From contig NC_079236.1 of NCBI RefSeq assembly GCF_028502605.1, positions 2,046,001 to 2,110,000 of the forward strand: 64,000 nt of DNA, in the 5' to 3' direction. The translations under genes were made by a program, and so were the position numbers. Origin of the DNA: Trichoderma breve (taxonomy: Eukaryota > Ascomycota > Sordariomycetes > Hypocreales > Hypocreaceae). Positions 10,280 through 21,054 of the stretch are shown in pieces (position 1 is the first letter of the stretch; the number at the start of each line of letters is the position of its first letter). The notes beneath the pieces were generated by a model. That model worked only from the letters and a program-made list of their open reading frames with translations. It ran no database searches and had not been told where the DNA came from.

Positions 10280-11140
10280 ATGCAGCAAACAGACGCCGGG
10301 TGGAGTAGAGAGACCCTGGACGAGGCCATTGGCAGCGGGTCTCTCGACTGTGTTCTTCATTGGATCGGTACAACACCGAGCAATAGCGCAGCAGCAGAAG
10401 ATGCTGACCGGGTCTCATCAACAAAGGCTCGCGATATCCTCATTGCGCGTGCTCAAGACCCATTAGTCATTCAAGGCATCAGCTCAGTCCTATCCAAGCC
10501 CGTCAATTCCAGCGGTGACTTTTACACTGCCTGCGCCGGTCTCGACAGCATCCTTAGCGATCTTCCCCTCGCAACATTGCGACTCTACAGGTCCGGCATA
10601 GAGGCTCTGGCTGCCAATACCGCATACAGTCCTTCAGGGGTTTCCCTGCCGTCTTTGACAAACCGGGCAAAAGATGCAATCAAGTTCATCGACTTCCCCG
10701 AGTTGACATGGGCGCCCGAGCACAAGATGGACTACATGGCAGAGCGAAGTCTTTCTGAGAGAGTACATACGGCGCAACAGATGAAGCCCCATGCCAGGGA
10801 TCTGCTCGGCTGGCTTGCCGACTACAACTGGCCGCCTTATTCGGGCTGTGTGAAGCAGCTGGCTCGCTTTCCCGAAGTGGCAGTTGACCCGATCAAGGAG
10901 ATTATCGCAGACTACCGAGATGATGATCCAGAGTGGCTGCTGCATCTTCTCGATTTTGTAAGAGAGAGTGTGCCTGTTGGGGTGCTGTGGGAGAAGCTGG
11001 AGCCTGAGCTATTGTTGCTGGCCAGCTCCGAGGCAAGTGACGAGGCAAGTGACGAAGAGAATCGTGATCTTGTTGAAGCTGCCCAAAGTATGCTTGGGCA
11101 GCTGAATGAATGGAAAAGGGAACAGAATGGTAACGAATAA
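10280..11140 (+). CDS. Protein with C-terminal DUF5071-like domain
   Basis: This is a single-exon gene of 286 codons plus stop, starting at the first ATG (MQQTDAGWS). The frame is open upstream only from a GTG. The N-terminal half is helical with no recognised domain. The C-terminal half, from about residue 145 to 230, contains the pattern ARDLLGWLADYNWPPYSG, then KQLARFPEVAVDPIKEII and DDPEWLLHLLDFV. This matches the DUF5071 helical module as I remember it, a family known largely from bacteria, with a WLxDxNWP signature. The extreme C terminus has a duplicated EASD tetrapeptide from a 12-nt repeat. No membrane span or signal peptide is present. Function is unknown. A possible bacterial origin of the domain is inference and would need a phylogeny. 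Confidence 0.7.
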   Translation: MQQTDAGWSRETLDEAIGSGSLDCVLHWIGTTPSNSAAAEDADRVSSTKARDILIARAQDPLVIQGISSVLSKPVNSSGDFYTACAGLDSILSDLPLATLRLYRSGIEALAANTAYSPSGVSLPSLTNRAKDAIKFIDFPELTWAPEHKMDYMAERSLSERVHTAQQMKPHARDLLGWLADYNWPPYSGCVKQLARFPEVAVDPIKEIIADYRDDDPEWLLHLLDFVRESVPVGVLWEKLEPELLLLASSEASDEASDEENRDLVEAAQSMLGQLNEWKREQNGNE

Positions 11141-13689
11141 TGAGATGACCCAATACGATCAAGCGCCGTTGGAAAGAAGACTTTGCTCTAGATAATCTGC
11201 TGCTTCTTCAAAGACATCCGCAACTCCATCTTAGACACACTTGCTTTTCTGCCCCTCGCCAGCCATCAGAAATAAAGCGTAGTAACAATACATTACACTA
11301 TGCTTTCGTTAGGTTTAATTAGAAAGGTTTGCGAGTAGAGGTATTGCTTTTATCTTCGTTTCCGACATGATGAAAGTCCCGATGAAAGTCCCGACGAAAA
11401 AGCCGAGCTTCTCTTCACAAAGCCCTTAGCATCGATCTCGACCCAACGTATGGCGAGTTGTCCGTACCCTGAGTGTCATCACTCCAAGATCCTGTTGTGT
11501 TGTAATTTTTTTTTAATAACAAACAATATAATCAATAGTCGAGTTAGGGCTGCGTTTCTACGTTTGGCAAGATGTTTCAAACAGTTCGCAATTGAGTTGC
11601 TTAGTAGCGGTAGCATGCAGGAGACATGCAAGTCAGGCTTACTACATACGGTGAAGAGTAGAAATGTCAAACATTTGGGCCAAATATCGGAATGCCATGT
11701 TGTCTCTAATGATACGGTAGTTGGCAGAAATGTAGCTTTTGTCCAGTGACATGCTAATTCTTATAAATCTGGCAGAACGGCTCTGAGCTGGATACGACTA
11801 AGCATTGAAGCATGAAGCCTCCTTTAAGCTTAAACCCTGAAAGCTACTAAGGTCTCCCTTTTTAACCGCGTTGAGAGCCAACAGACACTGGAAAGCTGCA
11901 TCATGCTCCAGTGACTAGGCTTGCAACTCGTGGAGACGGCGATTTCATTTCTTGCCTCTCCATGGCTAAAGGGTGCATGTGTTCTGCTGGCTGCCATGGA
12001 CCTCTCTGGCTTCCCTCCCTTTTCGTATCAGGGCGGTCAGTGGAGGTTGCCTGGCCAGATTGGGTCATCATGCGTTGGTCATCCTGAGTGATACGATTCC
12101 AAAGGATTCCCTAGTCGTTGCTCGTCGGCGCTGGCCGGCCCTACCATATCAAGACCGGCTCAAGTCAGCTGCCTGGCGGGTTGCTTCGCGCGACTCCCGC
12201 CATCCTTGCTTCGCCAGCGCCAGTCCTTCGCCCTGCGCCGCGGGTTGCCAACGTGAGACCCGGCCGCGGTGCTCTCTGATGCCACAACATCATAACTGAG
12301 TCGCTAAACACCGTCCATGTCACTCGGTGGTCAAGAGGCGTGTGCTGGGGGCTGCCGATCATCGCCCTGTTAAGCACAACTACACGACGCTGAAAGTCTA
12401 GAACACTGATAGACAGAAACGAACGGCATGCCAAGCCGGATACTGGCTTCAAGGATATTTCGTTAAGCAGTTGCGGACGTTGTTTCGCCCCGTTGACGAC
12501 GCCACGGCGGTTGGGATGCGCCTCTTTGCGCAGGATTGCCGCTCCCTCCTCAAAACGCGGCCTTGGTTGATTGATTGTCTGAGCTCGAGGCTTCCCAGGA
12601 CACTCATGTCGTGTCCATGGCTACAACGTGACGCTTCCCAGCGGCCCTCGTAGGGCCTAGCGGTTTTGCTTGGGCGCAAACTGTGGGCTATTGCGTGAGC
12701 CGTGGATCTTCGGACTCTCGGAGCTGGGCTGTTTTAACCCCCTCCAGGAGAACGGCATAATAAGGGGTTTCGCTACCAGAAGATTGCATATACACGCACT
12801 CTCGTGCTAAGCAGCATTTGGCTCAGCTGCTGGTGCTACCCCCGTAACTTTTCTCGACCGGCGTCGGCTAGGATCTGGCAATCCAATGGCATCTTGATGG
12901 ACGTCGGAAGTTTAGCAAGGACCAAGGCGGCTCCTACATACGAGTACAAGCATCCGTGGTTGAGGTGGGAGTCACGAGCCCCGCTAGTGTGGGAAGCTTG
13001 ATGTGGGCAGCTGGGATGGCTTACAGACAGTAGTACCGGTACAAAGGCTGGAGGTCTCTGGACAAGGGCAAGGTGGTGTGTACATTTCTTTTTGTTAAGC
13101 ACCTCATGTGAGTGAACCCCTAATCTCTATAGTATCCCGGTATTCATGTATGAGCATGTGCGGAGATAGCAACCGTTGATTCTAGAATCCCCTGAAAGAA
13201 GCTCAAATGGCTATAGTAATTCACTTCTAAGATCAAGGTAGAGAACAGTATTCGGTACAGGTAAGGTACTTACAAGTAGTCGGGCTTGGCTCCGTTGTGC
13301 AAAGTGCTTATACTGGGCTGGAACCTTGCGGTATGATTTCCACTGCAGCTGTGTTGCTTACTGTACCTACACATCAGTGGACCGCAGATACTACCTCAGG
13401 TTTGTAAATTCAATGCTGATCCATGTACAGTTGCAGTAGATATCATGGAGTGCGTCTTGGATGCACCATCAGGCATTATTGGATGCCCAGAGATGTTGAG
13501 TTGGGTATCACTGTAGCAGCATTACCCATATGGGGTACAGGTACCTTGAAACAGACCGCGGCACCAACCACTGAAGCTCTTTTACGCGGTCCCATGAATG
13601 AGTAAGGCCGGTACTAGACTTAAGGTATCAATGTGTATTGACGTCTTGCACGCCTCTTCTTCTACTCCTTCCAACGCCTTCTTCGGAAT

Positions 13690-13741
13690 GCACTCCGTAC
13701 ACGCCTCACCACTTCAATATTAGCACCTTAGTACGGAGTGC
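13690..13741. repeat. 11-bp inverted repeat with ACTCCGTA arms
   Basis: GCACTCCGTAC at 13690-13700 and its exact reverse complement at 13731-13741 flank a 30-nt spacer. Each arm contains the octamer ACTCCGTA/TACGGAGT, which recurs elsewhere in the non-coding DNA of this window. It could be a paired protein-binding site or a hairpin. Confidence 0.8.
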
Positions 13742-15357
13742 TGTACACACAAATACCAGCACCGATGAACTCCGCCGTCGGTGACAAACCCCAGGCTCGA
13801 CTCAAGCGCGGCATCAGCGCGGATTTGCGCTGCTGGGAATCTAGAACCGCCATATCCATCCTGGAGGGAGGGGGGGCCTTGCAAAATGATGTAACCACCT
13901 CCCGCTTTCACGAACCCCCTGCAGCCATAGACGTAATAGGTGCCATCAGCTCGGGAAGCCATCAGTGGCAGGCGTAGGAGGCTGAAGCGGTCAAATTTCG
14001 ACTCCATCTGTACGGGCTCTAGTCTACTATCTGATGCATCCAAAACTCCCAGAGACCCAAACGATGCCAAGTCCCTACCTCTATCTACACATCGCCTAGG
14101 CAACTGTGTACTGGGCCTCTATTAGAATATCCATTCCTCGTCTCTCATGTCGAGTCCTCACGACCATTTGCCGAATGCGCCTACTTTACTTGCAGTGACC
14201 TTATCTTTCATGTACGAGTACACACACAGCATGTGGGATGCCTCAATCTGGCAGCAATAAACTTCCCCTCCCCTCCCTCTCGCACAACTCTTCACCCACC
14301 TGCTTCTTTCTTCTCTTTTTTTTTCCCGCTCACACATGTGGAATTGTTTCATTCCTTGCTTGCCTCCTGTGCTCCCCAGGAGCCCCCCTCCATGCCCACC
14401 CCTCCATCTTATTTTTTCATTTTCCAAACCCTCATTTGTTCCTCTGCTCCTGATTCGACTCCCTCCAGTCTCCCCTGCACGGAGAACTTGTGCGTCAAAT
14501 TAGCTTTACGGAAGGCTGGCCCTTGGCCTTCCCAGTCACCGGCGGATTTAAATGGATTGGATGCTTGTGCCTGGGTTTCACGCGGGACCCCGGCTGCGGC
14601 ATCTCGACCTAGTACCCAAGTCTGCATGACTGAGCACAGGACACTTCCCGGAGAGAACCACAAGAGGGGGAGAATCATTCCCAGACTCGTGTGGGGATTT
14701 TTGCTTTCCGCCAGCATACGGAGGTGTCTCCCCGTTGCCTGTTTGAGTGGTGAGTTGAGCTAAGCTGCGACGGCGCGGCAGCGGGTTTGCTCTACCACTT
14801 ACTTACCCGAGTCTAGATGTCCTTGTGCTTGGGTGAGAGATGATATCGCGCCATTTCCCGTCCAAGCGGCGCTCCGAACATGCCAGCAGTACTATTGATT
14901 ATAAACATATACTACTAATGTCCTGGCTACTAGGTAGCACAGTAACCACAACGAGAGAAGCGGGACCCCAGCATAATCCATCATCTTTTGGCGCCGCCTG
15001 CCGAGATTCTCGCGATGGGCGGTGATGTGATGACAGTGCCACAAACAGCCGATGGACATTCGCCCGACTCCGTGAATGAATGCGAGAGGCTACCGCCGCC
15101 TGCAACAAGAACACAAGCAAGGGAGAGTGAAAAAAAAGAAACGAAGCAAAACAAAAAACACGCCGTTTGGTACTCCGTACACGAGCTAATGTAACCACCA
15201 CATGGTGTTGCTGTATGCGCAGGCTCTGCTTGTACGCCCACACCAGGTACTTGTACTTCCTCGACACCCGATCCTTGCTGCGCACTCCAACCACACAAGT
15301 TCGAAATCTTCAGGCTTGCAACCCCACTATGCGGCCCGCTGTGACAAAGGCAGACAC

Positions 15358-15389
15358 AGACGTCAGTGCCCCTCCCCCCACTGACGTCT
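15358..15389. promoter_or_regulatory. Perfect 11-bp palindromic hairpin with CRE-like arms
   Basis: AGACGTCAGTG at 15358-15368 and CACTGACGTCT at 15379-15389 are exact reverse complements around a 10-nt C-rich spacer. Each arm contains TGACGTCT/AGACGTCA, close to the ATF/CREB bZIP site TGACGTCA. It lies in the ypd1-upstream desert, about 1.7 kb from that start codon. A role as a bZIP target is inferred. Confidence 0.5.
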
Positions 15390-17061
15390 TTGGCGCAGAT
15401 AAACAGCTCTGGCCATGCGCGCGTGCATCAGCTTAAGCTAAACTGGGCTCAGCTGCGTGTTAGTACGTGCATCTCCCCCTTCAGCGGCCTGAATTGCTTC
15501 AACCCCCTGCAAGCCGGCCCTGGCCCCCTTCTGTGCCATCAGCTGGATGGGCCAGTGACAAGAGCCCGGAGAGACGGCTATTACTAGCACTGGGCTTGAC
15601 TCTGTGTGCTCAAGCTGCATCAGCGGCCTGTGGGAGCGCCGCTTGGGCATCGCGCAGGAGAAAAGAGAAAACATGCAGAGGGTGGCGGCGTCATCCAATC
15701 ATGTGCGCCCCTCCCATCTACTCCCGGTCATGCTCTGGCTTGATATAGAAATAACAAGGAAAAGAGACTGGACGAGAAAATTTTTCGTCCATGCCAATTC
15801 CCTCAGGTAAATTGCTCGCAGCGCACAAGGCCGCGCCTTGGCTGAGGGGGATCAGGCAGTTGAGTGACTTCTGGTCACCCAATCGCCAATTTACCCACGA
15901 TGGCTGCAAGCTTACCTTTCATTGCCACCATCCTCCGCTTCCTAGTTGAGGATAAAGCAAAAAAAGGACCAAAAAAGGGAGTAAAGATTATAAAGTAAAA
16001 ATAAAAATAAAAAAGTAATCCGCCTACTATAGTAGCACTTACATATACAGGTAGGGAGGTAGTATCGGGCTGATATAATCTCACCAGCATCATCCAGCTA
16101 CTAAGGTAGGTACTTTGTTAGAGCGAAGGAAGTTGTACATTTGCAATAACGCGGAGCTCGTAGCGTTACCCGCTAGCCATATTGCCATAGTACCGCCTTG
16201 TGTGGCCTAAGCACCCGACTGTCGTAGTTCCAGTCTGTAGACGTGCTCGACCGATGCCTGTCCGGTTAGTGCGAGTTGAGGACTGATGTGAGGTTGGGTC
16301 GGGTGGTTCTCCAGAAGGTACATGTACCTGTACCTGTACCGCGCTGGTATTCCCTGTATTCCCTGTACCAGCACCAGCACGCACCAAAGCTCTCCAGCTC
16401 TCTTCCTCTGCCCCTCAGCGATGCTCAATTTGAACTCTGACCTCAACATCCCTCAGCATCGCGTGTCGGCCTCGTGTCCTTCTCCAGCCGCCTGCAAAAG
16501 AGGTGACCCTCGTTGACTGCAACAGTCGCATTAGTGAGTCAATGTCCTCCAGCTTGCCTTGTTTCACGATCCCCCCCCAGATCTCGGCATCGTGGCCATT
16601 CGCTCGCTTCCGCTGGTCGGCCGTTCTGCCACATGTACCGAGACCCCTCCCTCACTGCACTGCTCCCCTCTCGCCTCGCAGCTCATGCGTGCAATCCCCT
16701 GTCGTGCTAAAAACCTCCATGTCTGGTCCTTTTTTTTTTCTCCTTTTGCTCTTTTCCTCTATCCACCCCTTCTTCTTTTTTTTCCTTTCGCATCTGACTG
16801 ACCGGTTGCATCTTTTCTCGCCTGTATAGCTCTGGCAGCGCAGCTTCTCCTGTCCGATTTACTCGCCCGTAGATCCTCATTTGTGTCTCGCTCGCCCAGC
16901 TCAGCCTGTGGGTCGCATCTCCTCCAACTATTAAATCCGTTCACCTCGGACGCTCCTTGGCCCCCACTCCAAACCAAACCTCGCTCGACCCCTCCATCGT
17001 GGCCATCTTCTTCTCTCAGCAGCCGAAAAGCGCACATTTCGCTCCTGACGCATCTCTAGCA

Positions 17062-17768
17062 ATGGCGCTCCCCGACGACAAGGTTGGTATCGCTGCGCTC
17101 GCGAGCTTGGCTTGGCACAGGCTAACGCTCGGGTCCATCTAGGAGCTCGAATCCATATTCGGCGATGCTATCGACCTCACCACCTTCAAGCAGATTCTCG
17201 AAATGGACGAGCCCGGTGACAACGAGTTCAGCTCGTCCATCGTGTTTGGCTTCTTTGAGCAAGCCGAGGAGACGTTCGAGTCTATGGACACGGCCCTGTA
17301 GGTCGACCCCGCCACTCATCACTTGCACTGCGTTCCAACTTGTTCTTTGTCTCTTTGCTTCTCATGTCTTCCCCGCATCTCTCCCAACAGCCTTGTTATA
17401 GGACTCGATGGCCCTTGTTATGATTTACGCAAACAAATTTTCTCACCATCTTTACGCTATTGCATCTCGCATAATGCTGACAATTGCATTTCTTCGATTC
17501 GTCTAGGAGCGATAAGGATCTCGAAAAACTATCAGAGCTCGGACATTTCCTGAAAGGCTCCTCTGCGACACTGGGGTTGATAAAGGTCCGAGACGGCTGC
17601 GAAAAGATTCAGAGATATGGCAAGCAGGAGAACCTCGACGGCTCTCCGGAGCCAGATGCTGCGGTGTGCCTCGAACGCGTCAAGGAGGCGCTCACAGCAG
17701 TCAAGTCTGACTACGAAGAAGTCGAGACGGGACTGAGGAAGTTCTACAAAGAGGATGAGGATGAGTAG
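17062..17768 (+). CDS. ypd1: Histidine phosphotransfer protein Ypd1 (two-component phosphorelay)
   Basis: I read three exons: 17062-17082, 17143-17297 and 17507-17768, giving 145 codons plus stop. Intron 1 has the unusual donor GTTGGT, chosen because it keeps the frame, with a GCTAAC branch point and a TAG acceptor. Intron 2 is 209 nt (GTAGGT...CTAG). The HPt four-helix bundle occupies most of the protein, and the phospho-accepting His is residue 72 in the signature HFLKGSSATLGL. Ypd1 relays phosphate from hybrid histidine kinases (Sln1/Nik1 type) to the response regulators Ssk1 and Skn7, controlling the Hog1 osmostress MAPK pathway; it acts in cytosol and nucleus (family knowledge). The length fits fungal Ypd1 proteins. 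The acidic C terminus (EDEDE) is typical of a disordered tail. The seven-codon first exon is the least certain part. Confidence 0.9.
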
Positions 17769-19430
17769 AGTGCTTGAATCGTCGTCACTCGAATTGGATT
17801 ATGACAACATTTTTGAAGGCTACGCGCCTTGACTCTGCCAAGCAACGCGAGAGCTCAAGATGCTGCCTTCACAGTAGGAGCCACTTTTGCTCCAGGCTGT
17901 TGTACATTCTCATTCGGGGGGTGAAACGATGCACGATTGCACGTTTCCCGCTCCTCGATTTAACCTCTCTCTCTCTCTTTCATCGCATTTGTCTTTCTAT
18001 ACTCTTCATACCGTCCGCTCACGACTCCTTTTTACGCATGCCATCACCTATACGTGGTGGCCGCAACAACAAGAGCCGCGACCATCGCAGATTTGGTATT
18101 AGTCGTCCGTGGGCTGGCGCCTGAAACTTGGCAGGATATAGGGAACGCGCAAGGCTGTCTTTACATGCGCAATCATGGGTTTATGGTAGCATCATGATAT
18201 TTTTTGGGAGCTCAAAAAAGTTGGTTTACACACTAAGAAGAAGCCTATACAAGGAGAGGGGTAGCGTAGAAGAGATACCAACAAATTTAAAAAGTGAACT
18301 CCACGATGGCCTGCCGTCAATGAAAATATTATTTTGTCATTTCCTTCTTTCTCATCTCCCCTTTCCCTTTCTCCCCTTACCTTTTTCCTCTTCTCTTTTC
18401 ACTGCGTAAAGCCACTGATGAATGGCGGCGTCTCTTTTCTCGTATCGAGTGCTCACAAATTACGTAGTTTGTGCCACCATCCCAATGCAGCTTGGCGCGA
18501 TCTGGTGGAGATCTGTGGCTAATATCGGCAAGTCTGATCAACACATGCACGTGGCTGCCTCATTCATCTAACTTAGTACGACGAGAATCAAAGACATCGA
18601 AATCAGTTTTATCCAAAACACAATCACTGCATCTTTGTGTCTGCTTCTCTTCGACAAACGACTCAGGTACGTTGCCATATTCAATGACCAAGCATAAACA
18701 CCCATCACTCCCTCTACATATTGGCGTGTGGGGGTTAGTCAGGATCTGTATCCAATATCCAAAGCTCGAGTCATGGAGGGGCCTTGTCTGCTGGGTAGAA
18801 GGCCTGGTTGGGGCCCAGATCGCATTCATTGCCCATCATGTCCATCCTTACCCTGTGACACCTGTTTGAAGATGCAAATCTCAATCTGCGCAGACCAGTC
18901 AGACACGCCTGCAGCCCGTGCGTCCAGGCTAGTGGCTGGGCCGTCGTGGCGTTGATTTGCCCTTGAGTCGGAGCTTACTGTACAGCAATGAGTTGTACAA
19001 AAGCCTTTGTCCCACCGAGTCTGCGCTGAGTGGATGAGCATTTGATATCTGCATTGCTTCACGTTACACACGGCAAGCTGCTATTTGCTAGGTTCCATTG
19101 GCCGGGCGGCCGCACTCGAGATGTCGGATATGATGCGGGTATGACGGCGCCACTCACGACCTTGCAACGGACCCGATGAAGCATTGTCGTGGCCCGGCAT
19201 TGCGTTGTCTCAGTCATGTTACTGCCTTCTACTCCGTGTCTCCTTCGCATTTCTTACCCACTGCGTCGTTTGTGTCCTTACACTGCATCGTCATTCTTAC
19301 GCTACACTGTTGACCCCTTGTTATTTAGCCCAAAGTATTGATCATATATGACAGCTCCTTACCACTGGCCCCTCGCAGATACCACCATTCACAGCGGCCA
19401 CTTGCAGCCGCACCCCTTCCCACTGCAAGC
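17769..19430. other. Intergenic region between ypd1 and the 2H phosphoesterase gene
   Basis: No gene is supported. A strong pyrimidine tract at about 18338-18398 looks like a promoter or leader element but is followed only by a roughly 35-codon frame from an ATG near 18417. It may mark a non-coding or very small transcript. The last 100 nt form the leader of the next gene. Confidence 0.45.
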
Positions 19431-20180
19431 ATGCCCCCAAAGCTTACTCCAACGCATTTCCTCTGCATACCCCTCGCTGGGGTGCAGCTGGCCACGGCTC
19501 TTGCGGCGTTCCGGGCCGACGTTACCAGTGCCATGAGCTTCGGCCTGCCGGACGACGCCGTCCGGCCCTTGGGAACGCTACACCTGACACTGGGAGTCAT
19601 GTCTCTGAAAAGGGACGGTGTAGAAAAGGCAGTGGATATACTCAAGGGCCTAAAGCTGAAAGAAATACTCGCAGAGACGAGATTGGCCAAGGATGCTAAC
19701 ACATCTGCCGCTGTCTTGGCATTGTCAGGCGGCAGCAATGATGGCAGTCAGCTCTCCAAGACAAACGGCCTATCTTTGACAATACGAGGTCTTCATTCAA
19801 TACAGCCAGCAGATAGAGCTGCTGTCCTATACGCACCTCCTTCGGACCCTGAAGGCATTTTATACAACTTTTGCAAGCAGCTACAAAAGCCATTCCAAGA
19901 CTCTGGATTAATGATTGACGAAAACCGCCCGCTATTGCTTCACGCCACCATTTTCAACACCATATATGTCAAAAACAATCTCGGCCCCAGAGGGAGAGGG
20001 AACAGGAGGGCAAAGCTGACAATTGATGCACGCGACCTGTTGAGTAGGTACGATGACTATCTGTGGGCCGAAAATATGCCCATCACTCGTGTGGCGCTCT
20101 GTAGAATGGGCGCCAAGCCCATTCCAGGAACAGACGATGCGGCATACGAAGTTGAAGCGGAAGTTGAGTTTGAGCCTTGA
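19431..20180 (+). CDS. AKAP7/ASCC1-type 2H phosphoesterase-like protein
   Basis: This is a single-exon gene of 249 codons plus stop. I chose the first ATG (MPPKLTPTHF); the longer upstream frame begins only with a TTG. The two HxT catalytic motifs of the 2H phosphoesterase superfamily are both present and well spaced: HLTLGV at residues 51-56 and HATIFN at 171-176. Between them are the beta-rich segment LSLTIRGLHSI and the DPEGILYNFCKQL helix typical of the AKAP7_NLS domain found in AKAP7 and ASCC1. Relatives act on 2',5' or cyclic phosphodiester RNA ends or bind nucleotides. ASCC1 lacks no residues of this pair, so catalysis is plausible here but not proven. There is no KH domain, so this resembles AKAP7 more than full-length ASCC1. 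Confidence 0.82.
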   Translation: MPPKLTPTHFLCIPLAGVQLATALAAFRADVTSAMSFGLPDDAVRPLGTLHLTLGVMSLKRDGVEKAVDILKGLKLKEILAETRLAKDANTSAAVLALSGGSNDGSQLSKTNGLSLTIRGLHSIQPADRAAVLYAPPSDPEGILYNFCKQLQKPFQDSGLMIDENRPLLLHATIFNTIYVKNNLGPRGRGNRRAKLTIDARDLLSRYDDYLWAENMPITRVALCRMGAKPIPGTDDAAYEVEAEVEFEP

Positions 20181-21054
20181 TGTAGCTCACGGCGCAATGT
20201 TTGGTGGCATATGTCGGTCATGGCCGTGTGTCATGGGTCCATGGAGCCGTACGAGCAAGCAATTGATTTTACATCATTGATATCACCCTTGAATAAGCTC
20301 AGTTATCTTTGCTCTGTCAGCGAATGGTTCTTTTTTCTCGAAAGTTGAGACATAACTTTGCGGACCTGACGTGCTAGCAATACACTCGTGTTGAAGTTTT
20401 ACATCTCTTTCTGCGCATGTGCGATCGACTTATACCTCTCGGCTTACAGAGTGTCAACTCACAGTCGTTAGACGCCAAAATGCTATCCCGATTTGGACAA
20501 TCTTCAAGGCAAAGCAGCATTGATTGATGAATGAACTCATTTAATATTGAATTCAGCACACGGCTAATTGATTCGCCAACTAAATCCATATGTTGATATT
20601 CGCCAGCAGTAGCGAATTTTACTTTGCTGTGTTTTAGCATAGCGAAACATATGGAGCCCAACTGGACGCCCCGCGCCGTCTCCGAAATAGCAGCTCCGCT
20701 CCGGCCTTGTCGCCCAGCCCCTCCAACTACCTTGCACAAGCTCTTCGGCAGATTTGTGGGAGGCGTTGCATATCCTGGCATCTCACGGTCTTCCAGGCAG
20801 CCACCAAACCAGCTCGTCGAATTAATTTCCTTTGCTTTCGCTTTGTCGGGGAGAGTGGGCAATCAGGGGAGCGGGCCATCTCCTGTCGCCTGCCGCGAGC
20901 AACAAGCAAAAGCTGCCAAAGTGGCCTGCTGGACGCATCAGCCATCATGCCGAGCCAGCATCGTCTAGCCCTCCACTTTGGCATCATCTCAGCGACTTGA
21001 CGACGAACCGACACGAACCCGAGGCGCGACTCGGGACGAGACGATACGAGAAAC
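20181..21054. other. Intergenic region, no gene seen
   Basis: This is 3' flank followed by promoter of the coiled-coil gene. A 162-codon minus-strand frame at 20374-20862 has no domain or coding bias and I treat it as chance. Confidence 0.5.

Larger units (their letters stand above)
11141..17061. other. 5.9 kb gene desert upstream of ypd1
   Basis: No coding gene is supported: open frames here are short, lack homology signatures and overlap on both strands. Notable content is a 12-nt GATGAAAGTCCC direct repeat (11369-11392), an 11-bp inverted repeat with ACTCCGTA arms (13690-13741), a C-loop hairpin with TGACGTCT arms (15358-15389), and pyrimidine tracts at about 14260-14330 and 16727-16800. 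The last tract is probably the ypd1 leader. The size suggests long regulatory DNA or non-coding transcripts. Confidence 0.5.

Noticed and set aside
13720..14103. 127-codon minus-strand frame
   Set aside because: No homology signature, and it contains one arm of the ACTCCGTA inverted repeat.
19338..19430. Upstream extension of the 2H phosphoesterase gene
   Set aside because: Its only start is TTG; the first ATG is at 19431 and gives a normal AKAP7-like N terminus.
20374..20862. 162-codon minus-strand frame
   Set aside because: No recognisable motif, no promoter-like tract upstream on that strand, and composition like the surrounding intergenic DNA.
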